NCBI GenBank assembly: GCA_021811275.1
Contig: JAJZPI010000003.1
Coordinates: 1 to 64,000 of the forward strand
Origin: Deltaproteobacteria bacterium
GTDB lineage: Bacteria; Desulfobacterota; Desulfarculia; Desulfarculales; Desulfarculaceae
Direction: 5' to 3'
Length of the DNA stretch: 64,000 bases
Shown here: piece by piece, positions 26,944-35,021 of the stretch
How the letters are laid out: every line of letters begins with the position of its first letter
Position numbering within the stretch: position 1 is the stretch's first letter
Made by a program: the position numbers and the translations under genes
The notes under the pieces: model-generated
The model's database searches: none
The model's input: the letters and a program-made list of their open reading frames with translations, nothing else
What the model was told of the DNA's origin: nothing

Positions 26944-29019
26944 ATGGAAGAAATGAAAAAGGCCAAAGTCATTTTCCAGCCCAGCGGCCGCCGCGGAGAG
27001 GTGGATCTGGGCCTGAACCTCATCGAGGCCTCCCGCCAACTGGGCGTGGACATCGAGGCCCTCTGCGGCGAGAAGAAGGTCTGCGGCAAGTGCAAGGTGC
27101 GCATAGAGGAAGGCCTCTTCGAGAAATACGGCGTGAATTCCAGCCGTGGCCACGTCAGCGAGTGGCAGCCCGAGGAGGGCAAGTTCATCAACGGCCAGGA
27201 ACGGGAGGCAGGCTTCCGTCTGGCCTGTTGCTGTAAGCTCGCCGGCGACGTGCTGGTGTTCGTGCCCGAGGAAAGCAGGGCCGGCAAGCAGGTGGTCAGC
27301 AAAGCCGCCCGCGACATCCATATCGAGCACAACCCGGCGGTCAAACTCTATTACGTGGAAATGGCCGAGCCGTCATTTGAGAAACCCACCGGCGACTTCG
27401 AACGGGTGATGGACGAACTCCGGCGCGAACACGGCTTGGAGCACCTGCGCGTGGATTACCTGGCCCTGCTACGCTTGCCCGACGTTATCCGCCAAGGCAA
27501 GTTCAAGGTCACGGCGGCGGTGTGGATGGACAAGGAAGTCATCCGCTTTTGGCCGGGCAAGGTGACCGACTACTACGGCATGGCCATCGACATCGGCACC
27601 ACCACGGTGGCCGCCTATTTCTGCAACCTGGCCACCATGGAGGTCATAACCACCGTCTCCATGATGAACCCTCAGTGCAAGTACGGCGAGGACGTGATGA
27701 GCCGCATCACGTACCACATGATGAACCCGGGCGGGCTGGAGCGCATGAGCGCCGACATGATCGAGGGGCTCAACTCGCTGGTGGCCCAGGCCTGCGAATT
27801 CACCCACCCTCCCAAGGTCAAGAAGAAGGACGAGAAGGGCAAGACGGTCAAGGACGAGGCGGGCAACCCGGTCATGGTAGAGGCCCCCGAGGAGGGCAAG
27901 ACCTACGCCAGGCTCAAGCCCGGCGATCTGGTGGACATGACCATCGTCTGCAACACCGCCATGCACCATATCCTGCTGAAGCTCAACCCCGAATATGTGG
28001 GCATGGCCCCCTTCCCGCCGGTGGTCCACCACAGCCTGGACATCCGCGCCCGCGACCTGGGGCTGAGCATTCACGAATCGTCCTTTGTTCACGTGCTGCC
28101 CAACGAGGCCGGCTTCGTGGGCGCCGACAACGTGGGCGTGCTCATCGCCGAGGAGCCCTACAAGAGCGACCAGATGCAGCTCATCATCGACATAGGCACC
28201 AACGGCGAGCTGGTCCTGGGCAACAAGGAGAAGCTCATCAGCAGCTCCTGCGCCACCGGCCCGGCCCTGGAGGGCGCGCAGCTCTCTTACGGCATGCGCG
28301 CCGCTCCGGGGGCCATCGAGCGCATCAAGATAGACCCGGCCACCCACGAGGTGGATTACAAGGTCATCGGCCGGGATGCCTGGAGGAGCTTCTCCAAGCC
28401 TGAGGAGATGCAGACCAAGGGCATCTGCGGCAGCGGCATCCTGGACGTGCTGGCCGAGCTTTACCTGTCAGGGGTCATCCTGAAAAGCGGCAAGTTCAGT
28501 TCCGAGCAGAAGTCGAACCGCACCCGGGTCAACCCCGACACCAAGCAGCCCGAGTTCGTCATCGCCTGGAAGGAGGAGACCTCCATCGGCCGGGACGTGG
28601 TGGTTTCCCAGAAGGACGTGCGCCAGATCCAGCTGGGCAAGGGCGCGCTCTACTGCGGCTGCAAGCTGATGATGCGCCGCATGGGAGTCGACAAGGTGGA
28701 CGTGGTGAAGATCGCCGGGGCCTTCGGCACCCACGTGGACCGCCAGAAGGCGCTCATCATGGGGCTCTTCCCGGACTGCGCCATCGATCACATCGTAAGC
28801 GTGGGCAACGCCGCCGGAGACGGCGCGCGCGCGGCGCTTCTGAACCGTGAAAAGCGGGTGGAGGCCAACTGGGTGGCCCGCAACGTGGAGTACATCGAAC
28901 TGACGGTGGAAAAGGACTTTCAACAGCAATTCATGGAGGCCATGCACATTCCACATATGAAGGACGATTTCCCGCATCTGGAGAGCGTGGTGCCCGAGGA
29001 AGTTCTCAAGCAGAAATAG
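26944..29019 (+). CDS. Corrinoid-protein reductive activator (RACo-like): 2Fe-2S ferredoxin + ASKHA/DUF4445 domains
   Basis: N-terminal CGEKKVCGKCKVRI...CCCK 2Fe-2S motif; YGMAIDIGTTTVAAYFCNL; LIIDIGTNGELVLGNKEKLISSSCATGPALEG. Confidence 0.92.
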   Translation: MEEMKKAKVIFQPSGRRGEVDLGLNLIEASRQLGVDIEALCGEKKVCGKCKVRIEEGLFEKYGVNSSRGHVSEWQPEEGKFINGQEREAGFRLACCCKLAGDVLVFVPEESRAGKQVVSKAARDIHIEHNPAVKLYYVEMAEPSFEKPTGDFERVMDELRREHGLEHLRVDYLALLRLPDVIRQGKFKVTAAVWMDKEVIRFWPGKVTDYYGMAIDIGTTTVAAYFCNLATMEVITTVSMMNPQCKYGEDVMSRITYHMMNPGGLERMSADMIEGLNSLVAQACEFTHPPKVKKKDEKGKTVKDEAGNPVMVEAPEEGKTYARLKPGDLVDMTIVCNTAMHHILLKLNPEYVGMAPFPPVVHHSLDIRARDLGLSIHESSFVHVLPNEAGFVGADNVGVLIAEEPYKSDQMQLIIDIGTNGELVLGNKEKLISSSCATGPALEGAQLSYGMRAAPGAIERIKIDPATHEVDYKVIGRDAWRSFSKPEEMQTKGICGSGILDVLAELYLSGVILKSGKFSSEQKSNRTRVNPDTKQPEFVIAWKEETSIGRDVVVSQKDVRQIQLGKGALYCGCKLMMRRMGVDKVDVVKIAGAFGTHVDRQKALIMGLFPDCAIDHIVSVGNAAGDGARAALLNREKRVEANWVARNVEYIELTVEKDFQQQFMEAMHIPHMKDDFPHLESVVPEEVLKQK

Positions 29020-29032
29020 GGGGGCTTTAGCC

Positions 29033-30055
29033 ATGACCAAGAAAGAGCGAGTCATGAGGCAGCTCAAGGGCCAGGAAGTGGACATGACCCCCGTGGGCTG
29101 CACTACCACCTACGCCGTGGTTGCCTTGCAGGAGGCCTGCGGCTATTTCCGCCCCCAGGCCGACACCGACCCCAAGGCCATGTTCGAGATGGCCATGAGC
29201 GGGCCCAAGTACGTCGGCTGGGAGTGGGTCAAGGCCATGGGCTGGGACATCGTGCCCCTGTCGGAGGCCATGGGCGTGGAGCTGGGCCCGCCCACCAAGG
29301 ATAGCCAATACTACGTCAAGGGCCACCCCTACGCCGAGAGTCTGGACGGCCTGGAGTTTCCGGTCGATTTCCTCTCGCGGGGGCGCTTTCCGGTCTACAA
29401 GGAACAGTTCAGGCTGCTCAAGGAGGCGGTGGGCGAGGACATGGCCGTCTTCGGGGAGAGCGAGGGGGCCTTCACCTGCGCGGCCAACCTGGTGGGCACC
29501 GAACAGTTCATGAAGTGGGTCTTCAAACAGCCCGACAAGATCCAGCAGGTGCTGGCCGTCACCAAGGAGGCGGCGGTGGCCGCGGCCAACTTCGCCTTCG
29601 ACCAGGGCGCTGACTACTACGTTTTCGCCGAGCCCACCAGCGGCCCGGCCCTGCTTTCGCCGCGCTTCTACAAGTCCATCGTGCTGCCCCTGGAGCAGGA
29701 GATCATCAAGCGAGTGAAGGGGCCGGTGGTGCTGCACATCTGCGCCAACACCGACTCCATCATAGAGATGATGTGCGACACCGGGGCGGTGGGCATCAGC
29801 ATCGAGGAGAAGGCCAACATGAAGGCGGCCGCCGAAATAGCCAACAGGAAGGGCGTGAAGGTCTTCGGCAACGTGGCCACGGCCACCACGCTCTTCTCCG
29901 GCACGGCCCAGGAGGTATACGCCGAATCCAAGGCCGCCCTTGAGAACGGCACCCACTTCCTCTGCCCCGGCTGCGGCGTCGCCCCGCCTTCGCCGCTGGA
30001 AAACCTCCAACAGCTGCGCAAGGCGCGCGACGACTTCTTCGGTATAAATAGCTAG
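29033..30055 (+). CDS. UroD-fold methyltransferase, MtaA-like (second copy)
   Basis: MTKKERVMRQLKGQEVDMTPVG...VLHICANTDSIIEMMCDTGAVGISIEEKANMKAAAEIANRKGVKVFGNV. Confidence 0.88.
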   Translation: MTKKERVMRQLKGQEVDMTPVGCTTTYAVVALQEACGYFRPQADTDPKAMFEMAMSGPKYVGWEWVKAMGWDIVPLSEAMGVELGPPTKDSQYYVKGHPYAESLDGLEFPVDFLSRGRFPVYKEQFRLLKEAVGEDMAVFGESEGAFTCAANLVGTEQFMKWVFKQPDKIQQVLAVTKEAAVAAANFAFDQGADYYVFAEPTSGPALLSPRFYKSIVLPLEQEIIKRVKGPVVLHICANTDSIIEMMCDTGAVGISIEEKANMKAAAEIANRKGVKVFGNVATATTLFSGTAQEVYAESKAALENGTHFLCPGCGVAPPSPLENLQQLRKARDDFFGINS

Positions 30056-30077
30056 ATTCAGGCTGGCCAAGGCGCAA

Positions 30078-30110
30078 GGGGCGGGGGGGGACCCCGCCCC
30101 TTTCCCTTTG
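30078..30110 (+). terminator. Intrinsic terminator after the methyltransferase cluster
   Basis: GGGGCGGGG...CCCCGCCCC stem followed by TTTCCCTTT. Confidence 0.65.
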
Positions 30111-30199
30111 GCCTTTGGCCGTGGAGCGCCAGCCCCAGGAACGCGGAAGAAGAGTTGCGCCTTGCTATCCCGCCTTACATTATTACAGGCATACCCGTA

Positions 30200-30267
30200 C
30201 CCGGCGCGCGCGAGGTATGTCAGAGGGCTGGCCTCGCCGACCCGCCACGGCTGGCGCGGCACGCGCC
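30200..30267 (-). repeat. Dispersed hairpin repeat, minus-strand copy
   Basis: Reverse complement of 30231-30267 is GGCGCGTGCCGCGCCAGCCGTGGCGGGTCGGCGAGGC, matching the repeat head at 39481 and 39574; diverged tail continues to ~30200. Confidence 0.65.
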
Positions 30268-30333
30268 TGCTCTTGACGAGGTAGGGTGGGGGGCATAAGC
30301 TCAAATAAGGTAAAAAACATGCGAGCGGAGCCC

Positions 30334-30795
30334 ATGAGCGAGCCAATCGTCGTCTCGGTCAACATCAGCGACAAAAAGGGAGTGCGCAAGACACCGCTGC
30401 CCGAGGGCCGGCTGGAACCGGGGGTGGGGCTGGTGGAGGATGCCCACTCCGGCTCCTGGCACCGGCAGCTTTCACTTCTGGCCCTGGAGTCCATCGAGAG
30501 CATGCGGGCCAAGGGGCTGGAGGTGAACGCCGGCGACTTTGCCGAGAACATCACCACCCGTGGCTTGATTCTGCACACCCTGCCCGTGGGCAGCCGGATC
30601 ATGCTTGGAACGGTGGAGGTGGAAGTAACCCAGATCGGCAAGGAGTGCCATACCGGCTGCGCCATTCGCAAGCTTACCGGCGACTGCGTGATGCCGCGCG
30701 AAGGCATCTTCGCCAAGGTGCTCAACCCGGGAGTGGTGCGGCCGGGGGACCCGGTGCGGCTGCTGTCCACGGGCGCGGTGGGGGCGGGGGCCTAG
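30334..30795 (+). CDS. MOSC domain-containing protein
   Basis: VVSVNISDKKGVRKTPLP...GLVEDAHSGSWHRQLSLLALESI...GDFAENITTRGL...GKECHTGCAI. Confidence 0.88.
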   Translation: MSEPIVVSVNISDKKGVRKTPLPEGRLEPGVGLVEDAHSGSWHRQLSLLALESIESMRAKGLEVNAGDFAENITTRGLILHTLPVGSRIMLGTVEVEVTQIGKECHTGCAIRKLTGDCVMPREGIFAKVLNPGVVRPGDPVRLLSTGAVGAGA

Positions 30796-30798
30796 GCC

Positions 30799-31197
30799 GT
30801 GAGCGCGGTGCAGCGCCTGAGCGGCCAGCACTGCACCTACTTCATGCGCGGGCGCTGCACCCGCACCGTCAGCCCCGAGGAGTCGGCCCGGAGCCGCTGC
30901 GGGCTCTTGGATGAGCGCCGCCGGCTGGGGGCCAAGACCATGGACCGGCTGGAGCGCCTGCAGCGCCTGGCCGACCCCGACGACCGCGAGGTGGCCCGCC
31001 GCCACCTTATCCAGAAGAACATGGACGCCATCGCCCGCCTCACCTGCCCGGGGTTGGTGCCTCCGCCCCAGGGCGGCCTGCTCTGTGTGCACCAGCACCT
31101 GGTCAACTGCTTGCTCAAGCTGCCGAACTGCCGAGGCCGTTGCGATGACTTTCTGCGCCGGCGCGATTTCAGCGAGGCCAAGGGGCAGCAGCCGTGA
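30799..31197 (+). CDS. Cysteine-rich protein of unknown function
   Basis: GTG start, tight spacing; GQHCTYFMRGRCTRT...CPGL...LLCVHQHLVNCLLKLPNCRGRCDDF; overlaps the NUDIX start. Confidence 0.7.
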   Translation: MSAVQRLSGQHCTYFMRGRCTRTVSPEESARSRCGLLDERRRLGAKTMDRLERLQRLADPDDREVARRHLIQKNMDAIARLTCPGLVPPPQGGLLCVHQHLVNCLLKLPNCRGRCDDFLRRRDFSEAKGQQP

Positions 31198-31637
31198 GAG
31201 CCTACCGCAACCCCTTCCCCACCGTCGACGTGGTGATAGAGCTGGGCGGACGCGGCGAGCCCGGGCCGGTGGTGCTCATCGAGCGCGCGGGCGAGCCCCG
31301 AGGCTGGGCGCTGCCTGGCGGCTTCGTGGACTACGGCGAGAGCGTGGAGCGGGCGGCGAGGCGCGAGGCGGCCGAGGAAACGGGGCTCGAGGTGGAGCTG
31401 GTGGCGCTGTTGGGGGTCTATTCCGATCCTCGGCGGGACCAGCGCCAACACAACCTCTCGGCGGTCTTCGCGGCTCGCGCCATGGGGGAGCCCAAGGCCG
31501 GCGACGACGCGGCCGGGGTGGGGGTCTTCGGCTTGGACGAGCTGCCCGAGGCGCTTTGCTTCGACCATGGGCTGATCCTGGCCCACTATCGGCAGTGGCG
31601 GGCCGGATTGCGTCCGGCCGCGCCGGTGCAATCCTGA
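31194..31637 (+). CDS. NUDIX hydrolase
   Basis: Nudix box: GGFVDYGESVERAARREAAEETGLEVEL. Confidence 0.93.
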   Translation: MRAYRNPFPTVDVVIELGGRGEPGPVVLIERAGEPRGWALPGGFVDYGESVERAARREAAEETGLEVELVALLGVYSDPRRDQRQHNLSAVFAARAMGEPKAGDDAAGVGVFGLDELPEALCFDHGLILAHYRQWRAGLRPAAPVQS

Positions 31638-31664
31638 AACGGGCGCCGGGCCCAGGGAGCGGCG

Positions 31665-32240
31665 ATGATGGACGAGGAGCGCGAACTCAGCTTGGAGGAG
31701 AAGAAACGGCTGCTGGCCGTGGCCCGCCAGACCATAAGCGACCTGGTGCAGGGCCGCGCCCGTTGCCCCCAACAGGCGGACCTGGAGGGGCTGTGCCTGG
31801 AGCGGGGGGCCTTCGTGACCATCCACAAGCGCGGCCAACTGAGGGGTTGCATCGGCAACTTCCAGGCCTTGGGCACCTTGCTGGAGACGGTGCAAGAGAT
31901 GGCCACGGCCGCGGCCTGTCAGGACCCTCGTTTCCGGCCGGTGCAGTCCCTGGAATTGGACGACCTGGACCTGGAGATCAGCGTGCTTTCGCCGCTGAGG
32001 CCCATCAAGAGTGTGGAGGAGATCCAGGTGGGCCGCCACGGCATTTACATCGTCAGCCCGCGCGGGCGGGGGGTGCTGCTGCCCCAGGTGGCCACCGAGC
32101 AGGGCTGGGATCGCGAGACCTTCCTGGACCACACCTGCCTGAAGGCCGGCTTAAGGCCCGGCTGCTGGCGCGAGACCGACGTGCAGATACTCATCTTCTC
32201 GGCCCAGGTCTTCGGTGAGAAAGATCTGGGCCTGGTCTAG
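31665..32240 (+). CDS. AMMECR1 family protein
   Basis: GAFVTIHKRGQLRGCIGNFQALGTL...LEISVLSPLRPIKSVEEIQVGRHGIYIV, AMMECR1 LRGCIG motif. Confidence 0.92.
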   Translation: MMDEERELSLEEKKRLLAVARQTISDLVQGRARCPQQADLEGLCLERGAFVTIHKRGQLRGCIGNFQALGTLLETVQEMATAAACQDPRFRPVQSLELDDLDLEISVLSPLRPIKSVEEIQVGRHGIYIVSPRGRGVLLPQVATEQGWDRETFLDHTCLKAGLRPGCWRETDVQILIFSAQVFGEKDLGLV

Positions 32241-32270
32241 CCCCAACCTGACCGGACAAAAAAATGAAGA

Positions 32271-32296
32271 GGGCGGGGAGTGATCCCCGCCCTTTG
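32271..32296. terminator. Stem-loop between convergent genes (probably bidirectional terminator)
   Basis: GGGCGGGGA-gtga-TCCCCGCCC TTT, with an A-run upstream at 32258-32264. Confidence 0.7.
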
Positions 32297-32329
32297 ACCT
32301 CATGCTTGGAGCTCGGGTGATCCAGGGCC

Positions 32330-33433
32330 TCAGCCGCCCAGGGCCGGACCCGTCAGTTTGCGGCCAGCGGCCTGGCTGAACTCATCGATGAGCCCACGAA
32401 TGAGGCTGCGAACCGATTCCAGGCGGGTGGCGCGGAAGGCGTTCTGGCCGGCGAAGGCGAAGCCCTGCTCCAGGCGGCCGCGGGCGGCGTTGATCAGGGC
32501 CATGGCGATGCAGTAGGGGCTTTCCTGCTGGTTGCAGGTGATCAGACAGTGGTAGGGGCACCTGAAAGGCTTCTTTTTGCCTTCCTTGACTTCGTCCAGG
32601 AAATGGTTGCGCACCGAGCGACCGGGCAGGCCCACCGGGCTGTCGATGATGACCAGATCGTCCTCGCCGGCCTCAAGGTAGGCTCTCTTGAAGCGCTCGT
32701 CGGCGTCGCACTCGTGGGTGGTGACGAAGCGGGTGCCCATCTGCACCCCGGCCGCGCCCAGGCTGATCATTTCGCGGATGTCCTGGCCGGTGTAGATGCC
32801 GCCTCCGGCGATGACGGGCAGCTTGACCCCGTGCTTCTCCTCGATGGGGCGCAGGGTCTCCAGGACCTCCTTGAGCAGCTTGGGCAGGGAAAACTCGGCG
32901 CTGGTCACTTGTTCGCGGGAGAAGCCCAGGTGGCCGCCGGCCAGAGGGCCTTCCAGCACGAAGGCGTCGGGCAGGCGGTCGAAGCGGGATAGCCAGCGCT
33001 TGCAGAGCACTCCGGCGGCACGGGCCGAGGAAATGATGGGCACCAACTTGGAGCGGGCCTGTTCATTCAAGTAGGCCGGCAGGTCCAGGGGCAGGCCGGC
33101 CCCGGAGAAGATGACGTCGATGCCCTCATCCACCGCCGTGCGGACCATGTCGGAGAAGTTGGTCAGGGCCACCATGATGTTTACGCCCAGCACGCCCTGG
33201 GTCAGCTCGCGGGCCTTGCGGATTTCCCGGCGCAGGGCCCGGATGTTGGCCTCGCGGTAGTTTGAGAAAAGGTCGCGCTCGGTGAAGCCGATGATGGCCG
33301 CCGAGATCACTCCGATGCCGCCCTCGTTGGCCACGGCCGAGGCCAGGCGCGACATGGAGATGCCCACGCCCATGCCGCCCTGTACAAAGGGAATCCGGGC
33401 AATCAGGTCGCCTATCTTCAAGGTGGGCAGCAT
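32330..33433 (-). CDS. Nitronate monooxygenase / 2-nitropropane dioxygenase-like flavoprotein
   Basis: IPFVQGGMGVGISMSRLASAVANEGGIGVISA...GPLAGGHLGF...VIAGGGIYTGQDIREMISLGAAGVQMGTRFVTTHEC. Confidence 0.9.
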   Translation of the reverse strand: MLPTLKIGDLIARIPFVQGGMGVGISMSRLASAVANEGGIGVISAAIIGFTERDLFSNYREANIRALRREIRKARELTQGVLGVNIMVALTNFSDMVRTAVDEGIDVIFSGAGLPLDLPAYLNEQARSKLVPIISSARAAGVLCKRWLSRFDRLPDAFVLEGPLAGGHLGFSREQVTSAEFSLPKLLKEVLETLRPIEEKHGVKLPVIAGGGIYTGQDIREMISLGAAGVQMGTRFVTTHECDADERFKRAYLEAGEDDLVIIDSPVGLPGRSVRNHFLDEVKEGKKKPFRCPYHCLITCNQQESPYCIAMALINAARGRLEQGFAFAGQNAFRATRLESVRSLIRGLIDEFSQAAGRKLTGPALGG

Positions 33434-33588
33434 CTTGGTTCTTTCTCTGGCAGATGAGGTTTTGGGTTGGGGACGGCAGCCCTCCGGCCGGGGCCCGAGA
33501 GGGGAGGCGCAGGTCGAACAACCCGATGATTTTCCGGGGAAGTCTACAAGAAGCCGGCGGCGCTGTCGATGGAAATCCTGAATGAGGT

Positions 33589-34938
33589 TCAGCGATTGCA
33601 GCGCCGGTCCGGCAAGCCGCGCAGGGCGTCCAGGGCCCAGGCCGCGCCGCCCAGCATGGGCAGCACGATGGGCACCTGGAAGCGGAAACCGTAGGAGGCC
33701 ACCCAGCTGACTCCGGCCACCACCGCCAGCATGGGCCAGACCCACAGGGCCAGCACCGCCTGGCGCGCGTCAAGTTCGGCGCGCCCTCCGAGCCAACAGG
33801 CCAGGCCGGCCAGATACAGGGCCCAGGCCAGCATCCAGTGGGGCCGGTAATGATGGGAGGGTTCGAGCAGGGGCATGAATCCCAGGCAGTAGAGCAACCT
33901 GCGGGCGTAGGCTTCGCTGGTGGCCAGGGGGTGGTCCGCGAAGGCTTTGGCGATCAACCCCAGCATGGGCAAGACGCCCTCGCGGGGGGCCGCCGGCCCG
34001 GCGGGGTTAAGGGCTTCCATCAAGCCCTTGCCGTAGCCCGGCGCCTCGAACATCTCCCACCTGGCGGGGGTGAACATTATCCAGCGGCCGGTGACGGCGT
34101 GGTTGCGTATTCCCATGGCCGAAAAGACCAGGGCGAACAGGGCCAGACCCAGGACCAGCCGGCGGGGGGCGATCAGCTCGCGGCCTTGGCGGGAGAGCAG
34201 GAGCCAGGCCGCCAGCGGCGGGATGAAGATCATGGCGTTGGGCCGCGCCAGGGGCAGGGCGCCCAACACCCTTAAGGCCAGCGCCGGTCCCCAGGACCGG
34301 CCGGGACCCTTCGCCGGGCCCCGCCAAAGGCCTGCGAAGAGAAGACGGAAGAACAGAGCCAAGATCGGGAGCATGAGATTTTCCGAGAGCAGCCGCATGA
34401 CGTAATGCCGCTGTACGTCCACCAGGGCGAAGCAGACCAGGGCTGCCAGTAACAATAGTTGGGTGAGGCGGCGGCGGCCCGGGGCGAAGGCTGTGAAAAG
34501 CAGCCAGACGGTGAGGCCCAGCATGGCCGACTGCACCACGAAGACCCGGGCGGGGTGCGCCCCCAGCAGGGCGTAGCAGAGGGCCACGAAGTAGATGTAG
34601 AGGAAGCCGGCCGGCGCTGAATATGGCTCCTGGACTGCGGACATGGCCAGGCCGTGCTGGAGCACGTCCAGGGCCCGCTGGTGATATACGGTCCAATCGT
34701 CGCCGGGGTCGAAGTTGAGGGGCTGGCCGAACTGAGGCCAGGCCTGGTACAGGCCCATCGCCGTGAACAGGGCCAGCAGCAGCAGGAGCAGCCAGGCGCG
34801 CCCGCCCCTCAGCCAGCCTTCACGCTCTTGGACACCCGCCAGCTCCAAGATCGTCCTCCCGCCGCGGTCGCGGAAATCATAGCACGGGGGCCGGCCCCAT
34901 CTCAGGGGCGGTCGGTCCCAATAGACCCCCGCCGGCAA
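33589..34938 (-). CDS. Multi-TM membrane protein, glycosyltransferase 39/ArnT-like
   Basis: Hydrophobic helices and FDPGDDWTVYHQRALDVLQHGLAMS...YIYFVALCYALLGAHPARVFVVQ. Start codon uncertain. Confidence 0.65.
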   Translation of the reverse strand: MPAGVYWDRPPLRWGRPPCYDFRDRGGRTILELAGVQEREGWLRGGRAWLLLLLLALFTAMGLYQAWPQFGQPLNFDPGDDWTVYHQRALDVLQHGLAMSAVQEPYSAPAGFLYIYFVALCYALLGAHPARVFVVQSAMLGLTVWLLFTAFAPGRRRLTQLLLLAALVCFALVDVQRHYVMRLLSENLMLPILALFFRLLFAGLWRGPAKGPGRSWGPALALRVLGALPLARPNAMIFIPPLAAWLLLSRQGRELIAPRRLVLGLALFALVFSAMGIRNHAVTGRWIMFTPARWEMFEAPGYGKGLMEALNPAGPAAPREGVLPMLGLIAKAFADHPLATSEAYARRLLYCLGFMPLLEPSHHYRPHWMLAWALYLAGLACWLGGRAELDARQAVLALWVWPMLAVVAGVSWVASYGFRFQVPIVLPMLGGAAWALDALRGLPDRRCNR

Positions 34939-35021
34939 TTTTTCATGTTATCCTGACGTGGGAGCTCCCCCTCGCGCCCGGGGCGGGCGGCGGCAAATAT
35001 TCACCGAGGCACGGGCATCCC

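Noticed and set aside
26143-28347. Long antisense ORFs (26143-27330, 27469-28347) over the corrinoid protein and RACo genes
   Set aside because: His/Leu/Val-rich shadow frames; no recognisable domains and sense frames are conclusive.
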